Made by a program: the position numbers and the translations under genes. A stretch of DNA of 64,000 nucleotides. Origin: Lichenostomus cassidix. Its lineage: Eukaryota; Chordata; Aves; Passeriformes; Meliphagidae. Below, piece after piece: positions 1 through 13,519 of this stretch; position 1 is the first letter of the stretch, and every line of letters starts with the position of its first letter. The notes below the pieces were generated by a model. It saw only the letters and a list, made by a program, of their open reading frames with translations, ran no database searches and had not been told where the DNA came from. The DNA lies in NCBI GenBank assembly GCA_008360975.2, contig CM039184.1, positions 41,735,797 through 41,799,796 of the forward strand, given 5' to 3'.

Positions 1-2639
1 GATGGCACAGAGGAAACTACATGCACTACTAATTTAGCAGGACTGCCCTGCCTACACTATCAAGGGTCCATTCGACAGCCAGGGCATAGCTCAGTGCTAC
101 CTGAAAGGGAACTGCTGCATAGTACCATATTTCTACAGTGCTTAACTCAAAGGGCACTGGCTTCCAAGTGTCTTGGAGTCGGTGTCACAGAAATAAAGAC
201 TAATTGACATTCTCTGAAAAATTCAAAGAATTATTACAAATAGGAAGGGTTTTTTACACTTTTATTTGAAGTCACGTCATTTTCCTCGGTTTCAATTAAG
301 CTTAGGTGACAACACTTTTACTGTTCCTGTGGTATTGCATGGAAAATTGAGAATACTTGATCAATGCTTGCACTTTGTTACAGGATTAATCCTGTACAGT
401 AGTATTCGTCCTACTCTCTGTGCTAAAATATATAGCCTCTGTTATGTCATTAAACTCTGAATGTTTTCCTCACAGCCTCTGCAGTCGCTCTGAACATTTC
501 CTGCTGGAGCTCTTCCACTTTATACAATTCAATGCTCTTTGGACCAGAATGAAGGAGATTGGCTATAATGACATGAGAAACAAGAGTAGTAACTTCAAGA
601 CATATATAATTTATATGCAGTGGAGCAGTTCCAACCAGACAGTTTGAAAGAATCTACCTAGAATAAAAAAACAAGAGCCTGCTTCTTGGCCATTTGCTTG
701 AGTTGTTAGGAATTGATGTTACACTGAATCTAAGGTGACTTTATCCACTCTGAGCTGTTTAATCTACCTCTGACCACCTATATTTTGCCTTGAAGTCTGT
801 ATCAAATATGCACTACATATATGCTCTTCAAAAAGAACCTAAAAATACAAACACTTTTTCAGATTCCAAATTACGGAAGAAGCCCATTCAAAGATATAAA
901 TCCATGCACTTCCTTTTAGCAATGTACAGAGAGATTCTCTGGAGAATTAGCAGAGGTAAATTAACTTTTTATGCACAACATCTGCTTATTTTTACCCTTT
1001 GAAGAATACGTAGGGACTTTAGGGAAAGCACTGCAGCAGTTTTAAATAGTTTTTTAACTGACTTCTGGAGGAGACAGGTAATTTATTTGTGAGAGATAAC
1101 CATTGGCTGAAGTTGGATGACAAATGCAGACAATAGCATGGCTATTCCCATACTTGGAGAGAAGCTAGCAAATGCTGTGAAAAAGCCACAAACGTCAAAA
1201 GTTGCTAAGTTAGTCTTCCATCAGATAACCATTCACAGATTTTGTGCAATAGCAAAGTTGATCCACAAGTTTCTGAAGAAGAGAAGGGAAAATAATCTGG
1301 ACTAAAACTCTCCAGTGCCTTACATGGACTGAACAGCAGAGAGCTTCAAACCAGCATCTAGTGCCCTCATGACAGAGCCCTCAGTTTTAGCCTATCCTAC
1401 TTATGACAGACCCTTTCCTACATGTAGCTCTTCCAGGAACAGAATCAAAGCCAATCCTAGAAGACTGACATTGGCTAGGAAGCAATAAAACTAACTAGAA
1501 CATGGAAGAACTATCACCATCATCTGGAAAAACTGAAGTTTCTAGCTTTGAAAAGCTGTTACTGCCAAATTAAATGGCTTTATTTAGCTTCACACAATGC
1601 TTCCTGATTTACACTGAAAACCACCAGTTAACTTATACCTTCATCTCAACACGGCTAAATGCCACATTAGCAGCTTAAAGAAAAGGTTGAACCTAATTTT
1701 ATAGTTACTCTCATCCAAATACATTTTATGCAGGAGTGTTCTGGTATACAAATACATATACATTCCCAAAAGGAAACCAAACCAAACCAAAGAAACACAA
1801 CCAAGGTTTGTTTAATTTGTTTTAATTTGTTTAAAGTTAATTCTGTTTTTCAGTCCTTGGGTGAAAAAAAAATGAACCCACAAGTATCTTGTGTTAGTGT
1901 TACTCCAAACACTTCTGCAATAAAAGATTCCTTTTGAGATTTACATCAGTAAAACGTATTATATGAATGAATTTTTTGCCAAAGAAAGAATTAATTTTTC
2001 ATAAAATTATTGACTAATCTTTGACAAATAGTCTAACAAAACAACAGGAGGCTGTTCAAAGAAATGAATATTCACATTTGCAGACATGTATAGTAGGAAA
2101 ACAAACTGTCAACTAAGCTGGCACTACTTTCAGTAAAAATAAGGCAAATGTTATGATGGACAGCTAAGACTTGAAGAAACAGGAAGAGCAACCATTCTCA
2201 TAAAAAGTTTGCTATGCTAACCTCAGTTAAAAGAAAACCATTTACTATTGCCTTTTCAAGAGTAAAGAGAAACTTCAGCCATTTGGTATAATGGTGTTCT
2301 AACACCCCGGGGAGACTCCAGGCAGCTGTGAGTCTTCTCACCAGTTAAATATCCACCTGGTTTTAGAAAAACAAAATCCATCAATCAAATAATCACACAA
2401 TGCATAACTGAGCTATGAAACTAACTGGCACAGTGTGTTACAGAGAAAATTAAAAGGTTTCAAAAAGCAACTGAACATTCATGAAAGAAAAATATACTAA
2501 GTGCCATTAATGACTTTACTTTTCTGGTATGTTAGATGACAGAGAAAAAGTAAACTTTCAGTTTAGGAAAGGACTTCCTGTCAAGACCACATTGTGTGGT
2601 TAACCACAATACTGAGTGGTTAAAATTGCTCACCTGATG

Positions 2640-2960
2640 GAGATTCAGTCTAACATAGTTGCTGGTTCATTGATTCATTAATTCAACTTTAATTCCAAAT
2701 CCAATTAATACTTAAAATACTTATATTTCTGTCTAGGTTAATGAAAATCAAACTGACTTTAATTTAATTGTATGTTTGGGCTTAATTTTAACTTGCTTGT
2801 TACAAGTCAGCGAAAGAATGGAGGTGATTTTTTCCCCTCATTTTCTTTCTGACAGCAGCTTGTGCCTGAATTATGAATGTAAATAAAATTACTGAATTTA
2901 TCTAGATGCCACATGGTTTTCAATAAATTAATTTGTTTTTCCTGTACACTCCTGAAAATG
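2640..2960. other. Candidate conserved non-coding element (ATTA-rich)
   Basis: This AT-rich block has many homeodomain-type ATTA/TAAT cores (TTCATTAATTCAACTTTAAT and several more). It has little homopolymer noise and no open frame. Such texture is common in developmental enhancers near genes in vertebrate gene deserts. This is inference from texture only; an AT-rich neutral sequence could look the same. Confidence 0.2.
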
Positions 2961-3699
2961 TCAATACATCTCATGGCACACGCACATGAAATTAATGACG
3001 ATTAATGATCTCCCTTGGTACCCAGCTTCCTGCTGTGTGATGAAACATAGCCCAGGCTGGTTGTCACTGCCTGAATCTGTGATGTTTGCCTAATCATACC
3101 TTTTTTCACATTAAAAATAACAGAAAATGGAACATAAATAAAATTTGTCAAAAGTTATTTTAAATGGTGTTCATGGTGCAGCTAGCATTACAAAACTTAA
3201 AAAAAAAAAGGGTCATATTAATAGTAGTCCCTTAAGACTTTTAAAGGTCATGTTATCAAACTATATGGAGATACTAGAGTTTTGATTTGGTGATACCAAA
3301 GACATTCTCTGTGTGTCCTGAAGGATGAGTTAATAGACAAGATACAAAATATCCCCAATCAGGTTCTTCCCATAACCATTTAACTGATCAATATATGTCC
3401 CCATTTCATTTTCTACCAGAAATTACACTTTGAAAAACATAGAGACTTCCCCATATTAATTGTTTACAGGTGTTTATCCTGCTACAGTGAAAAGTACATC
3501 ATTCCATTAATGGTGAACATATTCACTTATGTGCATCTCACAGTATTTTATTACATGAGAAAATACTATTCCCTGAAGCCAATATTCAAACTTCATTTCA
3601 TGTGATTAGTTTTTACTTATAGCAGCTAAAGATCAATTAAGTCATTATATTTTTATTATATTAAATAAACTGGAGGGGTGAAGGAATTTTTTTCATGTC

Positions 3700-3870
3700 T
3701 TCACTGTGACAATTTGTTTCTATTAATTATAACTTAAGATGATTGCTACCTTTGAAGCATGGTAGATAACACTAATATACGAATACTGTTTAATTGTTGT
3801 TTATGTTTGCCATAAATTAATTACCATCAAAATTAACCTCTCTCCCTGACATGTGATAAATTACAAGGAG
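3700..3870. other. Candidate conserved non-coding element
   Basis: This stretch contains TATTAATTATAACTTAAGAT, AATTAATTACC and a TTGTTTATGTTT forkhead-like site, then a sharp change to ordinary sequence. It holds no open frame and no recognised repeat. The call rests on clustering of homeodomain and forkhead-like cores and is a guess until alignment with other birds is examined. Confidence 0.2.
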
Positions 3871-5985
3871 GTTGATAGTCTTCTACAAGCTTCAGTAAGT
3901 TTCTGTTCAGTAGAATAATAGTTTAAAGAGTAAGGCAAATAAAATAACAGATATGGGTCAGCAACATGTCCCAACACAGGCTAATAAATTAAACTAATCT
4001 GATATTAATCAAATGTGCAATGTAAAACATCAGTTTAAAGAAACTGTGAAAAGCATCTGCTACTTAGACTCTCCACCTCTGTCAGTTACAACATTCAGCT
4101 CATAAAGCCAATGCTACAGCTGCATAGGGACCCAAAACCAGGGTACAGGGGTGGACGAGCATTTAGGCAATAGGCTGGAGTTGGAAATAAGATGTCAGTG
4201 CATCTGTCTGGGGAACGCAAAGGCAGCAACTATATTGGAAATTGGACTACATAGGAAGGATGTGGCTGAACAGTGAGACATGGGCAATGCAGGTGGTTGT
4301 GAACTGGCAGTCCAGGTGGTGGTGACTGGCACAAGCCTTTTGCAACCATAACAGCTGAACAAAGAAGCAAGAATAGGATTCCTCTGTGATACAGCTATTG
4401 CACACAAAGAAATTTCAGTCTGCTACTTGCAATCTGGGATTGGTAGCTCACACAGCCGCATCTCTCTGCAACAGAGTTCAGGAAATAAATTCTGTCCTCA
4501 GGTGCCTAACAGAAATCAGCAGAGCTGCTCAAAGGTAAAAGAAAGGATAATTCATTCCAACCAATCTACCTCTACTGATTTCAATTGATTTCCACCTGGG
4601 ATTAATTGGCTATTGATGTTTGCATTGAAGCATACAGACCAGACCATGACTTTAAGGCAAAGCCACCAGTTAGCAATGGAAGCAGAAACAAAGCAACCTA
4701 GCCAGTACAGCTGAAGAGAAGTGTGATCAAGGTGCAATAGATCCCAAGCTCTGGGTGTCAGGGGGCATAGGGGAGCCTGATAGAAGAGTCTTAATAAGTT
4801 ATATATATTCTTGCTTTGCTGCTTCCCTGCTGAGTATGCAAACTTGAAGGATGCAAAGTGTTTTAATGAAGGGAGGGTAGCCCAGGAGGAATGTAAAACA
4901 ACAAATAAAACACACATCGCAGAGCTAGAAATCAAATTATTTCTATTTTTGTCATAATAAATTGGCAACCAGTGTTCTCAAAGCCGTTTCTTGTTCTCAA
5001 GCTGAACTAAAGCATTAAAGGTCAGTGCTCTAAACTTGGTTTTTGAAGCTATGTTGTCTGGGGGTTTTCCTGCCCAGTAGATATATTGCATATTGGAATA
5101 GTATGAAGTGCTTTCGCTTCTCTATCCTTTACATAGTCTGAGACAAAAATACTACATTGGTAAGTAAGAAATTGGGATTTCAGTATATTTGGGTCTATGA
5201 AGCAACTCTGAGGAGAACACTAAAAACAAATTTCAGAAAGAAGGAGTGCATGTGTTGGCTGTAGCTCACCAGGATCAAACTGTCTGCACACCATTGTAGC
5301 AGGAAAACCCAGGGAGCTTGTCAGCTCTGTAAGGGAGATATGAAATAAAGGATGGGGCAGCATGGAGGCGCTGTGCTCATGCTCTGTCAAAATCACTGCA
5401 GATATGAAACAAAGGATGGAGCAACAAGGCACTGTTGTGCCTGTCAAAATAATAATCCATCAAAAACAACACACCTAACAGGAACTAAGCCAAATGACTG
5501 GCACAAACGGTAACAGGAAGATGAACTTTGCTTCATTAACTAAAAAATACATACTATTTTGCATGTCACCAAATATATTAATGACTAAAGTCACTGAAAC
5601 TCCATCTAAATCTAAAAAGGTAACAAGTGTAACTTTGTCTTTTCCCATCTCTCAAAGAAAACACAATAAATTTAGCTTAAACGGGAGGTAAGAGGAGACT
5701 CCGCTTTTGTATGCTGAGACAGTCAACAGGCTGTACCTGTCCACTCTGCCTAACAAGGATGCTGTCATGAGTGTTTCTTTGGGAAATCCAGAAAACAAGC
5801 TTGTATTTGTGATCATACATTTTGAGCTATATTGTCATCTCACAATTCGATGTATTTGTCAACAGCTGCATTATTCATATTTTAGGTATTCACTCATGCT
5901 TCTGCAGACAGTGTATTTATCACTGACAATCCAACAAGAATTTGCTGCTCAATAAAACTGCACTATTTTGCACCCGCCCATAAGA

Positions 5986-6111
5986 GTTATTGAACATGAC
6001 CAGACTTCTAATCCTGCCATTAGAATTCATTGGGCATGACCAGACTTAGAGTGTATTGCACTGTTTGAGAATCTGTAGTCATGGAAGTTCTTATTGAATG
6101 TGACTGGACTT
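5986..6111 (+). repeat. Degenerate three-copy direct repeat, ~40-64 bp period
   Basis: A core close to TTGAACATGACCAGACTT ends at 6007, recurs ending at 6047 (TTGGGCATGACCAGACTT) and again ending at 6111 (TTGAATGTGACTGGACTT). The first two copies are 40 bp apart and share flanking bases (AGA.TT.ATTG before the core); the third is 64 bp further on and more diverged. This looks like an old local tandem duplication. I do not recognise it as part of any dispersed family. Confidence 0.6.
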
Positions 6112-9100
6112 GTAGGGCAGCACTGGCTCTGCATTTCTGTTGCTTAGTGTTGAACTGGCCATCGCTCAAAATCAAAGTCCAGCCAACCCAAGCCCTCTGA
6201 TATCTGAGAACAAACTGGAATGCAAGGGGATTTACTTTCTGCCAAATTTAATGTGCCATAAAGATTGTCCCTACTCCTAACACAACAGTAGTCTTTTTCT
6301 GAGCTTTGGTCTGCCACATATTCAGCAAATATCCTAATCAAAAGGATATTATAAAAAACCTCATCCAATTCTTGCATTTCAGAAAGGCAGAACCCATGGC
6401 TATATTTCTTAAATTTTTGGTCATTTCAAACTGTGGTAGATTTACCTGCAGCATTGAAGGATTTAAGCGCTAGAAGACAACTGCACGTAAGATCGACAAA
6501 GAAGGCCTAAGTGATGGACATCTTTCCTTCCTAATTCCAAGAAACTGTGCAGACTAATCCAAGAGGTATGAGTTGAACTGTTTTCTCTGTTTCACTTAAA
6601 CAGAATTGGATTCCCCAAATAAAATGTAGCTTTCCTTAAATTTCTATATCCGAGTGTTTAACAAATAATTCATTCATAACTATCATGTGTGTGACTCTTG
6701 ATAGACAAGATAGCTCTCAAGTGCTTGCCAATAAAGATTTGTACACTTAACCCTTCACCTAGAAAAACTTACAAAGAGTATGCATATACCACAATGAAGC
6801 TCATTCCAGATTTTTTCCAAAACCCATATAAACTCCCATATTCCCAGGTGCAGCTCTGAGCACAGTTATAGCTGGAAAAATATTTGCAGAACATTCTTAT
6901 GTGGTCATGTGTTTGGAAAATGTATTCAGTATTTCAAGCAACTTGATATTTGATGTAGATTAACTCACTGCATATTCAGATTCTCTCATACCTGCCATCG
7001 TAAAACAAGAGAATATGAATTAAAAGACCCTTAAGCAACGTATGCAGAGGATCAATCACGTTGTAGTCTAACTGGGCACTGAATGTCACCATTGCTTCAC
7101 ACAAACACTGTGCCATTAAAAGTGCAATTACTAAAATGTTGATAAAGTGAGCCATTAAATGAGAAATCTCATCATATTTGACAATGCATTGTGAAGCATT
7201 CCCCATTAAGGGATGAGAATAAAATGTTTATGAGCTAATTTATTCCAAACATGTTTGTAACTGTCTGTGCTTAGCACTGTTTGATCCAAGAAAAGGTTAC
7301 ATTGATTTGAGTGCTTAAGACAAAAAACCTCAAGCTCTGAGAGTATATATCAAGCTGTATTTTTTTTTAAACCAAGACTATATCAGAAATATTACTTTCA
7401 GTCAAATCACACAAATTCATTGCTCCCCAGTGGCTAAAACAAACTCATTGTTCCTCTGACTATGTTGTTCAAATAACTGCTATGTGTGTATTGTTTTATC
7501 TTTGTCCTTCCTGCTGTCATATTCAATAGCACTGCCAAGAAAATTGTTTGGCTTTTTTTCTTCCACACATTACCTACAAAAAAAAAAAAAAAGGGGGCAG
7601 AATAAAACAACATGGATATGGAGTAAAAAAAGGAAAAGCTGTTAATAATGGAAAGCTGAAAGGCCTTACCTTCTGTATTTGACAAAAGTTGTTAGAAAAT
7701 ACCAAGCTCAGCAATATCAAGTAATAAAAAAAAAATTATTTGAAAAAATCCAAAACTGCTGCCAAAATTTAAAGACAAAATGCAAACTGCGGAATATAAG
7801 TCTGAATAATAATGGTGTAATATAGAACTGAATATCCTCTAAAAACACGGCTGATCCTTCTGAAAAAATAAAATAGAAAGGCTAATAATCCAGTTTAAGT
7901 GATAAACTATTATGTTTGAAAAAGCAATCTTCACTCCCTCGAGGTAATTAAAATTTCCTTCATCTGTCTCAGCTTGAGCAGTTGCCTGTATTTACACCAA
8001 ATACAAAGAAGACAGGGCAAACTTTAAACCACAAAAGGTATTGAACTAAAGCTATCCACCATCACAAAAAAGAGATTAATTTGGCAGATTAGCAAATTAA
8101 TTATAACCCACAATAATATAAGGACACTCAAACTCATCCCACTGTCACACTAACACAGACACAAAACTACTGAAAGTGAAGTATGAAACAGTGACCCCTA
8201 TAACCTAAAAGTAGAGGGATTTGGTCCCAGAAAAAGGGTTGCAAAAAGTAAAAAAATTAAAACCTAATCTTGCCATTCATTAAAGTAGGTCACACTGTCT
8301 TGTTTTGCATTTGCTCAGCATATTGTGTAATTACAGCTGAGTAAGGAGAGCAAGTGGTGAAGCTGCGACTACAACTTTTAGAAAAAAAAAATCAAGAGAG
8401 AGGGCATAATTTTTTGATTCATATGAGGAATACAGTCTTTCTCATTTTACTGTGAAATTAGAGTGACAACCACTATGCCATCTGAGTACATCTGGTACAC
8501 CTATTTTAGAGTAGGTGACAGCAATATTCCCACATATTTAAAGATAGGAAAAAGGTGGTTTTTAGAGAATTATGTAGCTTTTTCAAACTCACAAGCCAAT
8601 ATGGTTTTCTGATGCCTCATTCACCCCTGTGCTGAGACCATAACAAGCCATCATGAACACGTGTGTTCCCAGCTGAGATAACACTGACAAGCAGCCACAT
8701 TTCTGGCTGTGCCACAGCACAGAAACACTGGGAGTCTCTGCCACAGTTTCATCCCTTGCAGGCAGCTCTAAAAGTTTTCAAGAAAAGAAAAAGGAGACAG
8801 TACTGTTAGTTTTTCTAAGGAGGACTTCTAAATTCCTATTCCTAAGGAAATCTTGATAATACATTGCTGCTTCCCCTTACAAAAGATTTCTCTTTACTCC
8901 TCAGAAAATGCATGCCAGCAGTTGGACATCACTTGTTAAACTTAAGGTAAGAGTGGGCTCTCTTTATGGTAAAACCAGAAGTTCTGGCACTCTCACTTCA
9001 TGCCACAGGTTTATTTTCACAAGGCATTGTCACATTGAGGAAATCCATCTTCTTAAATTTCACAGCAGATTGGTCTTCCCTAGAACAATTTTGTCACCGT

Positions 9101-9360
9101 TACATCAGTTCAAAAGATACTGAAAATTGTAGGACATCCTGCCATAATTCCATCTTGCTGTTTTTATTACTTGCTCTAGCATGTATGGTAGCAGACTTAT
9201 AAGCCTGATATGTGTTACTGCATTCTACTCAGAACATCCAATTCCCACTGAAGTGAATTATCAGGTGGAAGACAGGCTTCACTGTTGGAGACTGTTGCTT
9301 AAACAGACATATATTATCTACAGAGCAAAAAAAAGATTTCCCAGGATACCTAGTGTGAAC
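6112..9360. other. Unique non-coding DNA
   Basis: No gene is supported. Open frames stay below about 85 codons and overlap each other on both strands. The only visible structures are an A15 run followed by G5 (7578-7597) and smaller A and T runs. I see no CR1, LTR or tRNA-like sequence. Confidence 0.65.
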
Positions 9361-9391
9361 TGTCAGACTGCATTACTTGTCAGACTGCATT
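9361..9391 (+). repeat. Two-copy 17-bp tandem duplication
   Basis: TGTCAGACTGCATT occurs at 9361-9374 and again at 9378-9391, giving a 17-bp period with a perfect 14-bp match. It is probably a slippage duplication and no function is implied. Confidence 0.8.
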
Positions 9392-10635
9392 GTTCCCACT
9401 TAGGAACAGCCTCATTCACTTGGAAAAGTAGCAAATGTATGCTGTAAAGGTATATTGTTAACAGACCTGTGGCCCTGGAAGTGATAATCTGAGAGAGATT
9501 CAGGCATTTGAGGAAGAGAAACCATTACTATACATAAGCACAGGAATGAATGATACTGAAAAGAGTTGCAGCTAGCAGAAGAGGTTAGGATCTCTAAATA
9601 TGAAAATAGAGATAGATAAAGAATAGAGATAATACATACTTTCTGATTGAAGGCATTTTAATAGAAATTTTTACAGGATTTTTTTTCTTGTCTTTTGTTG
9701 TTTTTTTTAAAATTCAGACCATTTCTTCTTTTTCCCAGAAGGTAGAGGGGGAGAAAGACAAATATTCCAGGGTTTTTCTATTGCAATAATTTCTGTTTGA
9801 TGGAGAAAGGTATGCCAGTTTTTCAAGCATACTACTGGAAAATATTTATCTATCCACTTATATATCTTCTATGTAGCTCTTGATGAAATAATTGGCAGGA
9901 TTCTTTCTTTCAAAATGGAATTTCATTTCTCTTTACTTATTCAGCTCCCTGAAGTATTCATTCTGAAATCAAAGTATTTGTAAGCCATTCAACATCCTCC
10001 TGTCAACATAAGGCAAACCAATGCCTTAGAAAGATGCAATGAGTTACTGTTATTTAATTCATCCCAATACTACAAATGCCATAATGGGATGTGTTTACCC
10101 AGAACTAACTAAATGCATGTTTGCATGTTCAATAGGAATTTGTGGGCTCAACGGCTCCCCAGAACTTCAGGTAAAAGTGAAGATGAGGTAAGTTTTTACA
10201 CTGATGGGCCTGACTATAGACAAATTACATGTGCTTTAAAAATAGGCTGTAAAAATATAGTAAAAAGGGGGTTCTCAGGGTGCAGTGTGAAGACAAAGCT
10301 AGTAATTACAGATTTCTTGATTCAAGTCCTACCCAAGCTTTTCCTTCCATTCCTTCTCCCTGTAATCTTCAGTGCTCAGATTTTTAAGCATTCACAGGGT
10401 AGTGCTACCTCTTTAGACACATCCTGCACTGGGTGTGGTGGAAGCTTTGAGCATATTAGGTGATGCAATTCTCCACAGTAGGTGGGCTCTGCCTCCCAGG
10501 CAAGGCTTGTACTCAAAGGGGTTCTGCTGAAAATGATATTCCCTGAGAAGTAGCTAAATATTAATTTTTAATTGTCTGCAACACCGCACACATGCTATGG
10601 CTACCAAAATGGCACACTCATTTTTTGGGGTTTTT
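9392..10635. other. Unique non-coding DNA with splice-site-like motifs
   Basis: No gene is established. A 116-codon open frame (10113-10463, plus) runs through a short block at 10136-10187 bounded by an AG and by a consensus donor (GAG|GTAAGT). The block reads NLWAQRLPRTSGKSEDE, which resembles coding sequence, but the frame has no family match I know and the upstream polypyrimidine tract is weak. T-rich runs lie near 9680-9710. Confidence 0.45.
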
Positions 10636-10639
10636 TGGT

Positions 10640-10663
10640 GGGGGAGGGGGGGTGGGCAGTGGG
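10640..10663 (+). other. Predicted G-quadruplex motif
   Basis: The plus strand has four runs of at least three G (GGGGG, GGGGGGG, GGG, GGG) separated by loops of 1, 1 and 4 bases, preceded by GGGG and T6 runs. This meets the usual G3+N1-7 rule. It is an isolated G-rich island in AT-rich DNA and may be simple low-complexity sequence. Confidence 0.75.
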
Positions 10664-13519
10664 TTTGAAAGTTTAGTGCAATGGATACAGTGAAAAATGT
10701 AGACATTAAGAGGAGGTGGTTAACAGGCTGCAAGACCTGGAATGATGGATGACAAGAAGGAATGGCCAAAGCCAGACTCAGCCATGATAGGGTTACACTA
10801 GACAGTGAGCCACGCCTCATAGTGCCTGAAATTAAGCATTCAAATAGTCCTGCATGCAATCTGCAAGGCTTGAGCTGAAATTTAACAGCTAAAAAAGTTA
10901 GGTGGTAACCTAATAAACCTTTCTCTTGCTGCAAAAATCTTTCTGTCAAATTCTCTTAACTTTCCTTTGGTATATTAAAGATTTATTGTAGTTAGATGCT
11001 CCTGATGTCTGTATTATATCTCTACCCAACTGAATACAGATTGTTCATTAGCTACCATGAAGCAGAGTACTCATCTGATAAAAACTGCACCTACAACAAT
11101 GAACTGAGGGGAATAAAAGCCTACATAACTATTTGTTTGTCTGCTCTTCACATTTTGTTTTGGGTAAATTGACATCCAGTTTCTTACCAGGATAAGCAAA
11201 GGACAACGTGAAGCTGAAAGTTTGTACTGTAGGTCCTATTGAAAAAAGTGCAAGTTTAGCCCATGTATCATGTAAGCAAAATAGAAAAAACAGCTCAAAG
11301 GCTGCACCACACAAATAAAATCTGAAAAATCTGAAATATGGTAAACTGACCGACAGAAGTCTTTTATTAATCAGGATAAGGCACATGGTCACAAGGTTTA
11401 AATATTCTACACACCTGCTTTTTCTACTGCATTTCTTAAAAAAAAATCATTCATACTACATACTCTCCTAGATGTATAAAAATGACAAATCCCAGCTGTT
11501 GAAAAAAATGTTTTTAAAAAATTAAAATCAAAACATCAGAGTCAGTGAAATTCTTTGGATGGTATGTGGCCTCGTGGAATAAGGAACTCACATCAAAATA
11601 AGCAATATAAAGCAAGAATTCATAAATATTTAATGTCCTTTTTTCCCCCCTTTTCTTCTTTGTTTTCTCTATGTTTAATCCATCTAGATATTGTACTAAC
11701 AGTGTCTTTCCTTTTGCTCTTACCTTCAGATTAAGGTGCAAAAATGAAGATGCAAAGTGACAGCTAATTGCCAGCTTCTGGGCGCAGTGACACAGTGCAT
11801 ATCAACATACAACACGCAAAGCCACTAACACCTCAGTACAAGCAAATCAGAGATGTGTCGAGACATGTTAGGCTGACATTTATACAAAGAGATTTATTTT
11901 TCTCTCATAAGACAACAATGACAATCTCCATTGATGGCAGGAATAGCATGGGCAAAACCCATGAAAAAAGCTGAACATTGCTGACACGAGTACAATACTT
12001 GTTGACACTGCTGGGAGATCCTGCTGTTCACCATGGTCTCAGTTCTCCATCTGCCTTGCTGGATACTTTTTCTAAAGTACATTTCCTTTTCCTGACATCT
12101 TCATCCTTACTAGGTAAGGACCCAAATAAAACTGCATGAACTAGAAAAATCTGAATCTTCCTTTTGAACTTTTACACTGGATTATTTGTTTTATCATCCA
12201 GTGTCCACTGGCAAAACTATAAGAATCCTAGGAAAAGGGCATTGTCTTGTTTTGCTGATTATCAGTCGGTGGAGACTATTTTGGACTTGGCAAAGTTGAA
12301 TTAACAAGACAAAATGTCACTGATGTGCTGAACTACAGAGCTCAACCCTTCAAGCTGATCTGTCCAGGCAGATCTTTCCCTCTGTCTTCATTTACATATA
12401 TCAGTTCATCTAATGCTGTGTCAAATAAAGTATTTTAGGAAAGGATCTGACCAGCACCAGCTCTCAAGCTATTCTGGATAGCTTTTTCTTTTACTGCACA
12501 TGATATGATTACTTAATCTGACAGTTATCAATTTCTCCACAGTTCTTTAGCTACAAAATGCATAAGCACAGCAATTTTTTGTCTAGTAGTGAAGAGGAAG
12601 TGAGGACAGTTGCCTAACAGAATGTCTAAAATTTAAGTTTAATGCAGGCAAGAGAAATCTCTGTTAAGGTGATATCATAAATCTATCATCATGTCCAAGA
12701 AAATTTAGCTATTCCAAAAGTGATGAATCTTAAAAAACACAATCTTGTGTATTAATATCATCTTACCTTCAAAAAAATCCCTCTGGCATTAAATCTTTAG
12801 AAACAGTTGACCCCTACATCAATTTTATGGCATAAAGTTTTCCCAACAACAAGTTCAAGATGTATGGCACTTTATCACAGAAAGAAATCTCAGGACACTT
12901 TTAAAGAAAAAAAATTGAACTTTAGTCTACAATGCTAACCTAACAGTGAAACTTGAGAATAGGAGAAACATTGAATTATTTGATTTATAAAATGGCAGCA
13001 AGCATAAAGAAAATTCATGATTCACCCAGTTTAGAGTGATCATTTGTATGGACTGTTTGCAGAAAGGTAAGCACACAAATTTAGGCTCCAGTTTCAAAAA
13101 GCACCTATTTATAGTAAACAACTGTCACACTCATGCTCATATGCTTGGCTGACTCTGGGCTACACTTATTTCTGCACAGAAATCTATTGCAGTACATCTA
13201 AAGTAACAAGAAAATAACTTACATATTTTCCACTAAGCTAAACCCTTACCAGGCATATGCCAAGCAGAAGGCCACCCAAAATAATTGATTGACAAAAGGA
13301 AGCGAAATTATACCATTATACAGCCCTTTCTGACTGAGGACATAGGGTAGCAGATACCACTAGCAAGAATGAGTTTTATTCTTTGTGTCTGTAGCCAATG
13401 AGGAACCACCTCCATCCTCTCTATTCCCTATAAAAAATTAATTTCCTGTCAGCAGGAAAGGCAATGACATAATTTTCAGGGCTCTTCAAGAGAATTCCAT
13501 CCTACCTGCCCAAGATAGG
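10664..13519. other. Unique non-coding DNA
   Basis: Nothing recognisable is seen. A 131-codon frame on the minus strand (10554-10949) partly reads through the G-rich island and has no known domain. Other frames are shorter than 90 codons. Coding potential appears random. Confidence 0.6.

Larger units (their letters stand above)
1..5985. other. Unique AT-rich non-coding DNA
   Basis: No gene is supported here. The longest open frame of the window lies here (4552-4968, minus, 138 codons), but its translation has no recognisable domain or family and neither flank shows exon structure. Within the stretch, 2640-2960 and 3700-3870 are rich in TAATTA/ATTA cores and have the even texture of conserved non-coding DNA; they are listed separately. 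A short A run (about 3199-3210) and a 14-bp perfect palindrome centred on GTTAAC (2595-2608) are the only other visible structures. I see no CR1 or LTR fragment in this segment, but very old, decayed copies could be missed by eye. Confidence 0.7.

Noticed and set aside
4552..4968. Longest open frame (138 codons, minus)
   Set aside because: No recognisable domain or family and no conserved motif. One such frame is expected by chance in 64 kb.
9361..9391. Short direct repeats considered as a CRISPR array
   Set aside because: Only two copies with a 3-base spacer; this is slippage in a vertebrate-type sequence.
10554..10949. 131-codon minus-strand frame
   Set aside because: Partly translates the G-rich low-complexity island; the proline-rich part is compositional and no family is recognised.
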